From Nymphaea colorata (taxonomy: Eukaryota; Streptophyta; Magnoliopsida; Nymphaeales; Nymphaeaceae): DNA of 64,000 nucleotides. This document shows, piece by piece, positions 52,881 through 64,000 of the stretch (within the stretch, counting starts at the first letter, position 1; the number at the start of each line of letters is the position of its first letter). Under the pieces are notes generated by a model, which had not been told where the DNA came from, did no database searches, and worked only from the letters and a program-made list of their open reading frames with translations. The stretch covers positions 24,755,716-24,819,715 of the forward strand of contig NC_045144.1 of NCBI RefSeq assembly GCF_008831285.2, read 5' to 3'. A program made the translations under genes and the position numbers.

Positions 52881-55800
52881 ACATCCATATTGAATGATTG
52901 GGAATTGAAATCACAAGTTCGTAGAAAATAAATGAGATTCAATTTATTCATTTGATCTCTTATAGTTAATCTAATGCGTTTCATTTGCTATTACGTCTAT
53001 AATGAATGATTTATACGATTAAAATCACAAGTTTATATGGATAAAAATGGGATCTATGCATTACTTTGATCCCTTGTAGTTTGTCTAATGAGTTGAGTTT
53101 GTTGTTACATCTATAGTAACGATCTAAACAATTGAATTACAAGTTCGTAACAATGTTAATGATTTAAGAGATTCATTTAATGACGCATTTACAATTAAAT
53201 GTGCCTAACTTTTGTACATCCATATGAATGATTTAGTGGATGGAAATCATAAGCTTGTATGAAAATAAATTAGATTCAAGTAATTCATTTATTATGTTAT
53301 AGTTTATATAATGTATTTCACTTGTTATTACTTTTATAATGAATGATTTAAATGATTAAAATCAGAAGTTTATATGGATATAATTGAGATTTATACATTA
53401 CTTTATAGTTACATCTATATTGAACGATCTAAGGGATTGAAATAACAAGTTCGTAACAATACGAGTGGTATTTAAGTTATTATTTGATTACGCATGCTTA
53501 ATTTAATGTGCCTAACTTGTTGTTACATCCTTATTGAATGAATTAGTGTATTGAAATCACAATTTTGTAAGAAAATGAATGAGATTTGAGTGATTCATCT
53601 TTTGCCCTGTAGTTAACCTAATGTGTTTTGCCTGTTATTACATCTATAATGAAGGATTTCAATGATCGAAAGCACAAGTTCGTATGGAGACAAATGGACA
53701 ATGCATTACTTTTATCCCTTGTGTTCACTACAAGGAGTTGAACTTGTAACATTTATAGTGAACGATTTAAAGTATTGAAATCACAAGTTCGTTTCAATGC
53801 GAGCAAGATTTAAGTGATTCATTTGATCATGCATAATCAATTAAACGTGCTCAACTTGTTGCCACATCGATATTGAATGATTTGGGAATTGGAATCACAA
53901 GTTGAAAGTAAATGAGATTCAGTTTATTCATTTGATCTCTTATAGTTAATCTAATGTGTTTCATTTGTTATTACGTCCATAATGAATGATTTAAACGTTT
54001 AAAATCACAAGTTTATATGGATAAAAATGGGATCTATGTATTACTTTGATCCCTTTAGTTTGTCTAGTGAGATGAGTTTGTTGTTACATCTATAGTAACG
54101 ATCTAATCAATTGAATTCACAAGTTCATAACAATGTTAATGATTTAAGAGATTCATTTGATGATGCATTTGTAATTAAATGTGCATAACTTGTTGTTACA
54201 TCCATACTGAATGATTTAGTGGATGGAAATCATAAGCTTGTATGAAAATAAATTAAATCAAGTAATTCATTTATTATGTTATAGTTTATATAATGTATTT
54301 CACTTGTTATTACTTTTATAATGAATGATTTAAATGATTGAAATCAGAAGTTTTATGGATATAAATGAGATTTATACATTGCTTTATAGTTACATCTATA
54401 TTGAACGATCTAAGGGATTGAAATAACAAGTTCGTAACAATACGAGTGGTATTTAAGTTATTCATTTGATTAAGCATGCTTAATTTAATGTGCCTAACTT
54501 GTTGTTACATCCATATTGAATGAATTAGTGTATTGAAATCACAATTTTGTAAGAAAATGAATGAGATTCGATTGATTCACCTTTTGCCCTGTAGTTAAGC
54601 TAATGTGTTTTGTTAGTTATTACATCTATAATGACGGATTTCAATGATCGAAATCACAAGTTCGTATGGAGACAAATGGGAACAATGCATTACTTTTATC
54701 CCTTGTGGTCACTACAAGGAGTTGAACTTGTCACATTTATAGTGAACGATTTAAAGGATTGAAATCACAAGTTCGTATCACTGCGTGCAAGATTTAAGTG
54801 ATTCATTTGATCACGTATAATCAATTAAACGTGGTTAACTTGTTGTCACATCCATATTGAATGATTTGGGAATTGAAATCACAAGTTCGTATGAAAATAA
54901 ATGAGATTCAATTTATTCATTTGATCTCTTATAGTTAATCTAATGCGTTTCATTTGCTATTACGTCTATAATGAATGATTTATACGATTAAAATCACAAG
55001 TTTATATGGATAAAAATGGGATCTATGCATTACTTTGATCCCTTGTAGTTTGTCTAATGAGTTGAGTTTGTTGTTACATCTATAGTAACGATCTAAACAA
55101 TTGAATTGACAAGTTCGTAACAATGTTAATCATTTAAGAGATTCATTTAATGACGCATTTACAATTAAATGTGCCTACCTTTTTGTAACATCCATATTGA
55201 ATGATTTAGTGGATGGAAATCATAAGCTTGTATGAAAATAAATTAGATTCAAGTAATTCATTTATTATGTTATAGTTTATATAATGTATTTCACTTGTTA
55301 CTACTTTTATAATGAATGATTTAAATGATTAAAATCAGAAGTTTATATGGATATAATTGAGATTTATACATTACTTTATAGTTACATCTATATTGAACGA
55401 TCTAAGGGATTGAAATAACAAGTTCGTAACAATACGAGTGGTATTTAAGTTATTAATTTGATTACGCATGCTTAATTTAATGTGCCTAACTTATTGTTAC
55501 ATCCTTATTGAATGAATTAGTGTATTGAAATCACAATTTTGTAAGAAAATGAATGAGATTTGAGTGATTCATCTTTTGCCCTGTAGTTAACCTAATGTGT
55601 TTTGCCTGTTATTACATCTATAATGAAGGATTTCAATGATCGAAAGCACAAGTTCGTATGGAGACAAATGGACAATGCATTACTTTTATCCCTTGTGTTC
55701 ACTACAAGGAGTTGAACTTGTAACATTTATAGTGAACGATTTAAAGTATTGAAATCACAAGTTCGTTTCAATGCGAGCAAGATTTAAGTGATTCATTTGA

Positions 55801-58800
55801 TCATGCATAATCAATTAAACGTGCTCAACTTGTTGCCACATCGATATTGAATGATTTGGGAATTGGAATCACAAGTTGAAAGTAAATGAGATTCAGTTTA
55901 TTCATTTGATCTCTTATAGTTAATCTAATGTGTTTCATTTGTTATTACGTCCATAATGAATGATTTAAACGTTTAAAATCACAAGTTTATATGGATAAAA
56001 ATGGGATCTATGTATTACTTTGATCCCCTTTAGTTTGTCTAGTGAGATGAGTTTGTTGTTACATCTATAGTAACGATCTAATCAATTGAATTCACAAGTT
56101 CATAACAATGTTAATGATTTAAGAGATTCATTTGATGATGCATTTGTAATTAAATGTGCATAACTTGTTGTTGCATCCATACTGAATGATTTAGTGGATG
56201 GAAATCATAAGCTTGTATGAAAATAAATTAAATCCAAGTAATTCATTTATTATGTTATAGTTTATATAATGTATTTCACTTGTTATTACTTTTATAATGA
56301 ATGATTTAAATGATTGAAATCAGAAGTTTTATGGATATAAATGAGATTTATACATTGCTTATAGTTACATCTATATTGAACGATCTAAGGGATTGAAATA
56401 ACAAGTTCGTAACAATACGAGTGGTATTTAAGTTATTCATTTGATTAAGCATGCTTAATTTAATGTGCCTAACTTGTTGTTACATCCATATTGAATGAAT
56501 TAGTGTATTGAAATCACAATTTTGTAAGAAAATGAATGAGATTCGATTGATTCACCTTTTGCCCTGTAGTTAAGCTAATGTGTTTTGTTGTTATTACATC
56601 TATAATGACGGATTTCAATGATCGAAATCACAAGTTCGTATGGAGACAAATGGGAACAATGCATTACTTTTATCCCTTGTGGTCACTACAAGGAGTTGAA
56701 CTTGTCACATTTATAGTGAACGATTTAAAGGATTGAAATCACAAGTTCGTATCACTGCGTGCAAGATTTAAGTGATTCATTTGATCACGTATAATCAATT
56801 AAATGTGGTTAACTTGTTGTCACATCCATATTGAATGATTTGGGAATTGAAATCACAAGTTCGTATGAAAATAAATGAGATTCAATTTATTCATTTGATC
56901 TCTTATAGTTAATCTAATGCGTTTCATTTGCTATTACGTCTATAATGAATGATTTATACGATTAAAATCACAAGTTTATATGGATAAAAATGGGATCTAT
57001 GCATTACTTTGATCCCTTGTAGTTTGTCTAATGAGTTGAGTTTGTTGTTACATCTATAGTAACGATCTAAACAATTGAATTGACAAGTTCGTAACAATGT
57101 TAATCATTTAAGAGATTCATTTAATGACGCATTTACAATTAAATGTGCCTACCTTTTTGTAACATCCATATTGAATGATTTAGTGGATGGAAATCATAAG
57201 CTTGTATGAAAATAAATTAGATTCAAGTAATTCATTTATTATGTTATAGTTTATATAATGTATTTCACTTGTTACTACTTTTATAATGAATGATTTAAAT
57301 GATTAAAATCAGAAGTTTATATGGATATAATTGAGATTTATACATTACTTTATAGTTACATCTATATTGAACGATCTAAGGGATTGAAATAACAAGTTCG
57401 TAACAATACGAGTGGTATTTAAGTTATTAATTTGATTACGCATGCTTAATTTAATGTGCCTAACTTATTGTTACATCCTTATTGAATGAATTAGTGTATT
57501 GAAATCACAATTTTGTAAGAAAATGAATGAGATTTGAGTGATTCATCTTTTGCCCTGTAGTTAACCTAATGTGTTTTGCCTGTTATTACATCTATAATGA
57601 AGGATTTCAATGATCGAAAGCACAAGTTCGTATGGAGACAAATGGACAATGCATTACTTTTATCCCTTGTGTTCACTACAAGGAGTTGAACTTGTAACAT
57701 TTATAGTGAACGATTTAAAGTATTGAAATCACAAGTTCGTTTCAATGCGAGCAAGATTTAAGTGATTCATTTGATCATGCATAATCAATTAAACGTGCTC
57801 AACTTGTTGCCACATCGATATTGAATGATTTGGGAATTGGAATCACAAGTTGAAAGTAAATGAGATTCAGTTTATTCATTTGATCTCTTATAGTTAATCT
57901 AATGTGTTTCATTTGTTATTACGTCCATAATGAATGATTTAAACGTTTAAAATCACAAGTTTATATGGATAAAAATGGGATCTATGTATTACTTTGATCC
58001 CCTTTAGTTTGTCTAGTGAGATGAGTTTGTTGTTACATCTATAGTAACGATCTAATCAATTGAATTCACAAGTTCATAACAATGTTAATGATTTAAGAGA
58101 TTCATTTGATGATGCATTTGTAATTAAATGTGCATAACTTGTTGTTGCATCCATACTGAATGATTTAGTGGATGGAAATCATAAGCTTGTATGAAAATAA
58201 ATTAAATCAAGTAATTCATTTATTATGTTATAGTTTATATAATGTATTTCACTTGTTATTACTTTTATAATGAATGATTTAAATGATTGAAATCAGAAGT
58301 TTTATGGATATAAATGAGATTTATACATTGCTTTATAGTTACATCTATATTGAACGATCTAAGGGATTGAAATAACAAGTTCGTAACAATACGAGTGGTA
58401 TTTAAGTTATTCATTTGATTAAGCATGCTTAATTTAATGTGCCTAACTTGTTGTTACATCCATATTGAATGAATTAGTGTATTGAAATCACAATTTTGTA
58501 AGAAAATGAATGAGATTCGATTGATTCACCTTTTGCCCTGTAGTTAAGCTAATGTGTTTTGTTAGTTATTACATCTATAATGACGGATTTCAATGATCGA
58601 AATCACAAGTTCGTATGGAGACAAATGGGAACAATGCATTACTTTTATCCCTTGTGGTCACTACAAGGAGTTGAACTTGTCACATTATAGTGAACGATTT
58701 AAAGGATTGAAATCACAAGTTCGTATCACTGCGTGCAAGATTTAAGTGATTCATTTGATCACGTATAATCAATTAAATGTGGTTAACTTGTTGTCACATC

Positions 58801-58880
58801 CATATTGAATGATTTGGGAATTGAAATCACAAGTTCGTATGAAAATAAATGAGATTCAATTTATTCATTTGATCTCTTAT
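52881..58880 (+). repeat. Alternating A/B dimeric HOR block (1,974-bp period)
   Basis: Landmarks fall near 53600 (B), 54582 (A), 55574 (B), 56557 (A), 57548 (B) and 58531 (A). Single steps are 982-992 bp, while same-type steps are 1974, 1975, 1974 and 1974 bp. Successive dimers are almost identical, including TTAATTTGATTACGC after each A unit and TGATTAAGCATGC after each B unit. This is the cleanest evidence that the true repeating unit in at least part of the array is an 18-monomer A+B dimer. Confidence 0.88.
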
Positions 58881-60895
58881 AGTTAATCTAATGTGTTTCA
58901 TTTGTTATTACGTCCATAATGAATGATTTAAACGTTTAAAATCACAAGTTTATATGGATAAAAATGGGATCTATGTATTACTTTGATCCCCTTTAGTTTG
59001 TCTAGTGAGTTGAGTTTGTTGTTACATCTATAGTAACGATCTAATCAATTGAATTCACAAGTTCATAACAATGTTAATGATTTAAGAGATTCATTTGATG
59101 ATGCATTTGTAATTAAATGTGCATAACTTGTTGTTACATCCTGAATGATTTAGTGGATGGAAATCATAAGCTTGTATGAAAATAAATTAGATTCAAGTAA
59201 TTCATTTATTATGTTATAGTTTATATAATGTATTTCACTTGTTATTACTTTTATAATGAATGATTTAAATGATTAAAATCAGAAGTTTATATGGATATAA
59301 ATGAGATTTATACATTACTTTATAGTTACATCTATATTGAACGATCTAAGGGATTGAAATAACAAGTTCGTAACAATACGAGTGGTATTTAAGTTATTCA
59401 TTTGATTACGCATGCTTAATTTAATGTGCCTAACTTGTTTTACATCCGTATTGAATGAATTAGTGTATTGAAATCACAATTTTGTAAGAAAATGAATGAG
59501 ATTCGAGTGATTCACCTTTTGCCCAGTAGTTAACCTAATGTGTTTTGTTAGTTATTACATCTATAATGACAGATTTCAATGATCGAAATCACAAGTTCGT
59601 ATGGAGACAAATGGAACAATGCATTACTTTTATCCCTTGTGTTCACTACAAGAGTTGAACTTGTAACATTTATAGTGAACGATTTAAAGTATTGAAATCA
59701 CAAGTTCGTATTAATGCGAGCAAGATTTAAGTGATTCATTTGATCATGCATAATCAATTAAACGTGCTCAACTTGTTGCCACATCCAATTGAATGATTTG
59801 GGAATGGAATCACAAGTTGAAAGTAAATGAGATTCAATTTATTCATTTGATCTCTTATAGTTAATCTAATGTGTTTCATTTGTTATTACGTCCATAATGA
59901 ATGATTTAAACGTTTAAAATCACAAGTTTATATGGATAAAAATGGGATCTATGTATTACTTTGATCCCCTGTAGTTTGTCTAGTGAGTGAGTTTGTTGTT
60001 ACATCATAGTAACGATCTAATCAATTGAATTCACAAGTTCATAACAATGTTAATGATTTAAGAGATTCATTTGATGATGCATTTATAATTAAATGTGCCT
60101 AACTTGTTGTTACATCCATACTGAATGATTTAGTGGATGGAAATCATAAGCTTGTATGAAAATAAATTAGATTCAAGTAATTCATTTATTATGTTATAGT
60201 TTATATAATGTATTTCACTTGTTATTACTTTATAATGAATGATTTAAATGATTAAAATCAGAAGTTTATATGTATATAAATGAGATTTATACATTACTTT
60301 ATAGTTACATCTATATTGAACGATCTAAGGGATTGAAATAACAAGTCGTAACAATACGAGTGGTATTTAAGTTATTCATTTGATTACGCTTGCTTAATTT
60401 AATGTGCCTAACTTGTTGTTACATCCATATTGAATGAATTAGTGTATTGAAATCACAATTTTGTAAGAAAATGAATGAGATTTGAGTGATTCATCATTTG
60501 CCCTGTAGTTAACCAAATGTGTTTTGCCTGTTATTACATCTATAATGAAGGATTTCAATGATCGAAAGCACAAGTTCGTATGGAGACAAATGGACAATGC
60601 ATTACTTTTATCCCTTGTGTTCACTACATGGAGTTGAACTTGTAACATTTATAGTGAACGATTTAAAGTATTGAAATCACAAGTTCGTATCAATGCGAGC
60701 ACGATTTAAGTGATTCATTTGATCATGCATAAACAATTAAACGTGCTCAACTTGTTGCCACATCCAGATTGAATGATTTGAGAATTGGAATCACAAGTTG
60801 AAAGTAAATGAGATTCAATTTATTCATTTGATCTCTTATAGTTAATCTAATGTGTTTCATTTGTTATTACATCCATAATGAAAGATTTAAACGTT

Positions 60896-60905
60896 TAAAA
60901 TTTGT
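60896..60905 (+). other. 55-bp deletion junction, copy 1
   Basis: ACGTTTAAAA joins TTTGTCTAGTG directly at 60900/60901. The 55 bp from TCACAAGTTTATATGG to CCCTGTAG of m4 are missing. The same joint recurs at 61829/61830 and 63745/63746. Confidence 0.88.
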
Positions 60906-61824
60906 CTAGTGAGTTGAGTTTGTTGTTACATCTATAGTAACAATCTAATCAATTGAATTCACAAGTTCATAACAATGTTAATGATTTAAGAGATTCATTT
61001 GATGATGCATTTGTAATTAAATGTGCATAACTTGTTGTTACATCCATACTGAATGATTTAGTGGATGGAAATCATAAGCTTGTATGAAAATAAATTAGAT
61101 TCAAGTAATTCATTTATTATGTTATAGTTTATATAATGTATTTCACTTGTTATTACTTTTATAATGAATGATTTAAATGATTAAAATCAGAAGTTTATAT
61201 AGATATAAATGAGATTTATACATTACTTTATAGTTACATCTATATTGAACGATCTAAGGGATTGAAATAACAAGTTCGTAACAATAAGAGTGGTATTTAA
61301 GTTATTCATTTGATTACGCATGCTAAATTTAATGTGCCTAACTTGTTGTTACATACATATTGAATGAATTAGTGTATTGAAATCACATTTTGTAAGAAAA
61401 TGAATGAGATTCGAGTGATTCACCTTTGCACTGTAGTTAACCTAATGTGTTTTGTTAGTTATTACATCTATAATGACGGATTTCAATGATCGAAATCACA
61501 AGTTCGTTTGGAGACAAATGGAAACAATGCATTACTTTTATCCCTTGTGTTCACTACATGGAGTTGAACTTGTAACATTTATAGTGAACGATTTAAAGTA
61601 TTGAAATCACAAGTTCGTATCAATGCGAGCACGATTTAAGTGATTCATTTGATCATGCATAAACAATTAAACGTGCTCAACTTGTTGCCACATCCAGATT
61701 GAATGATTTGGAATTGGAATCACAAGTTGAAAGTAAATGAGATTCAATTTATTCATTTGATCTCTTATAGTTAATCTAATGTGTTTCATTTGTTATTACA
61801 TCCATAATGAAAGATTTAAACGTT

Positions 61825-61834
61825 TAAAATTTGT
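61825..61834 (+). other. 55-bp deletion junction, copy 2
   Basis: The joint is identical to the one at 60900, 929 bp downstream, within the second unit of the trimeric block. Confidence 0.88.
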
Positions 61835-63740
61835 CTAGTGAGTTGAGTTTGTTGTTACATCTATAGTAACAATCTAATCAATTGAATTCACAAGTTCATA
61901 ACAATGTTAATGATTTAAGAGATTCATTTGATGATGCATTTGTAATTAAATGTGCATAACTTGTTGTTACATCCATACTGAATGATTTAGTGGATGGAAA
62001 TCATAAGCTTGTATGAAAATAAATTAGATTCAAGTAATTCATTTATTATGTTATAGTTTATATAATGTATTTCACTTGTTATTACTTTTATAATGAATGA
62101 TTTAAATGATTAAAATCAGAAGTTTATATAGATATAAATGAGATTTATACATTACTTTATAGTTACATCTATATTGAACGATCTAAGGGATTGAAATAAC
62201 AAGTTCGTAACAATAAGAGTGGTATTTAAGTTATTCATTTGATTACGCATGCTAAATTTAATGTGCCTAACTTGTTGTTACATACATATTGAATGAATTA
62301 GTGTATTGAAATCACATTTTTGTAAGAAAATGAATGAGATTCGAGTGATTCACCCTTTGCACTGTAGTTAACCTAATGTGTTTTGTTAGTTATTACATCT
62401 ATAATGACGGATTTCAATGATCGAAATCACAAGTTCGTTTGGAGACAAATGGAAACAATGCATTACTTTTATCCCTTGTGTTCACTACAAGGAGTTGAAC
62501 TTGTAACATTTATAGTGAACGATTTAAGTATTGAAATCACAAGTTTGTATCAATGCGAGCAAGATTTAAGTGATTCATTTGATCATGCATAATCAATTAA
62601 ACATGCTCAACTTGTTGCCACATCCACATTGAATGGTTTGGGAAATGGAATCACAAGTTGAAAGTAAATGAGATTCAACTTATTCATTTGATCTCTTATA
62701 GTTAATCTAATGTGTTTCATTTGTTATTACGTCCATAATGAATGATTTAAACGTTTAAAATCACAAGTTTATATGGATAAAAATGGGATCTATGTAGTAC
62801 TTTGATCCCCTGTAGTTTGTCTAGTGAGTTGAGTTTGTTGTTACATCCATAGTAACGATCTAATCAATTGAATTCACAAGTTCATAACAATGTTAATGAT
62901 TTAAGAGATTCATTTGATGATGCATTTATACTTAAATGTGCCTAACTTGTTGTTACATCCATACTGAATGATTTAGTGGATGGAAATCATAAGCTTGTAT
63001 GAAAATAAATTAGATTCAAGTAATTCATTTATTATGTTATAGTTTATATAATGTATTTCACTTGTTATTACTTTAATGATGAATGATTTAAATGATTAAA
63101 ATCAGAAGTTTATATGTATATAAATGAGATTTATACATTACTTTATAGTTACATCTATATTGAACGATCTAAGGGATTGAAATAACAAGCTCGTAACAAT
63201 ACGAGTGGTATTTAAGTTATTCATTTGATTACGCTTGCTTAATTTAATGTGCCTAACTTGTTGTTACATCCATATTGAATGAATTAGTGTATTGAAATCA
63301 CAATTTTGTAAGAAAATGAATGAGATTTGAGTGATTCATCTTTTGCCCTGTAGTTAACCAAATGTGTTTTGCCTGTTATTACATCTATAATGAAGGATTT
63401 CAATGATCGAAAGCACAAGTTCGTATGGAGACAAATGGACAATGCATTACTTTTATCCCTTGTGTTCACTACATGGAGTTGAACTTGTAACATTTATAGT
63501 GAACGATTTAAAGTATTGAAATCACAAGTTCGTATCAATGCGAGCACGATTTAAGTGATTCATTTGATCATGCATAAACAATTAAACGTGCTCAACTTGT
63601 TGCCACATCCAGATTGAATGATTTGAGAATTGGAATCACAAGTTGAAAGTAAATGAGATTCAATTTATTCATTTGATCTCTTATAGTTAATCTAATGTGT
63701 TTCATTTGTTATTACATCCATAATGAAAGATTTAAACGTT

Positions 63741-63750
63741 TAAAATTTGT
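63741..63750 (+). other. 55-bp deletion junction, copy 3
   Basis: The joint is identical again, 2,845 bp from the first copy, confirming the period of the trimeric block. The intervening unit at 62355 keeps the full sequence (about 62760-62815). Confidence 0.88.
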
Positions 63751-64000
63751 CTAGTGAGTTGAGTTTGTTGTTACATCTATAGTAACAATCTAATCAATTG
63801 AATTCACAAGTTCATAACAATGTTAATGATTTAAGAGATTCATTTGATGATGCATTTGTAATTAAATGTGCATAACTTGTTGTTACATCCATACTGAATG
63901 ATTTAGTGGATGGAAATCATAAGCTTGTATGAAAATAAATTAGATTCAAGTAATTCATTTATTATGTTATAGTTTATATAATGTATTTCACTTGTTGCAT

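Larger units (their letters stand above)
60496..63340 (+). repeat. Three-HOR block with 2,845-bp period
   Basis: The units starting 60496 (928 bp), 61424 (931 bp) and 62355 (986 bp) are followed at 63341 by a copy of the first. The 60496 and 63341 units share TTAACCAAATG, CTACATGGAG, GAGCACGATTT, CATAAACAATT and CCAGATTG. The 61424 unit shares the downstream part of this set but has an A-type start. This suggests a local trimeric duplication. Confidence 0.8.
58881..64000 (+). repeat. Satellite array, right end with diverged copies
   Basis: After a switch from A to B within m2/m3 near 58890, the copies become more diverged by substitution, for example GCCCAGTAG, CATCATTTGCC, ACCAAATG and ACTACATGG, with fewer one-base losses. 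Landmarks lie near 59517, 60496, 61424, 62355 and 63341. Three units carry a 55-bp deletion. The array continues past the window edge. Confidence 0.95.

Noticed and set aside
52663-52984. Frames running through the N block at 52781-52880
   Set aside because: The middle of each frame is unsequenced placeholder, so there is no coding evidence.
1-64000. CENP-B-box-like or telomere-like motif in the satellite
   Set aside because: I saw no TTTAGGG or TTAGGG runs and no GC-containing 17-bp box conserved across monomers. The shared core is AT-rich CACAAGTT.

Overview
The window is almost entirely one AT-rich tandem satellite array. It has no protein-coding gene, tRNA, rRNA or CRISPR array that I can support. 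The organism is a eukaryote, and I infer a flowering plant. The array has a multi-monomer higher-order structure. Its single non-satellite island shows plant-like traits: a CT-rich leader next to a TATA-like box, a CTAGGGTT-type leader motif, and TG-start ends like those of plant Ty3/gypsy LTRs. I do not recognise the satellite family, and the species assignment is inference.

Satellite architecture: the basic monomer is about 113-115 bp and is recognised by a recurring core of the form GAATGATTT ... ATTGAAATCACAAGTTCGTA. Nine diverged monomers form a higher-order repeat (HOR) of about 990 bp. In the unit at 4801-5792 the monomers measure 111, 114, 115, 113, 113, 115, 81, 115 and 115 bp. The seventh is always truncated to 81 bp. 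About 62 HOR copies are present. They fall into two main types. Type A reads TTAGTTATTAC / GACGGATTTC / AAATCACAAG / GGGAACAATG, and type B reads CCTGTTATTAC / GAAGGATTTC / AAAGCACAAG / GGACAATG. Where A and B alternate strictly (52.9-58.9 kb) the period is 1,974 bp. Recombinant A-to-B units occur at 6.7-8.6 kb and 47.0-49.0 kb.

Layout: 1-8563 array; 8564-8663 a 100-N gap; 8664-27536 array; 27537-about 29977 a 2.44-kb non-satellite island, possibly a solo LTR or a fragment of one; 29978-50784 array; 50785-50985 a noisy junction; 50986-52780 array in inverted orientation; 52781-52880 a second 100-N gap; 52881-64000 array in the original orientation, ending in a 2,845-bp three-HOR block with an amplified 55-bp deletion.

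The most consequential observation concerns data quality. In long stretches (about 22.8-25.4, 32.3-33.9, 35.2-36.5, 37-46 kb) single bases are missing, and most of them sit exactly at positions where types A and B, or their subtypes, differ. This looks like consensus calling over collapsed A and B copies, not biological indels. True copy number is therefore probably higher than shown, and the reading frames here carry no meaning. I did not find a new biological system. The real points of interest are the HOR organisation, the island with its two-monomer flanking duplication, the fold-back inversion, and the hairpin-templated variants.
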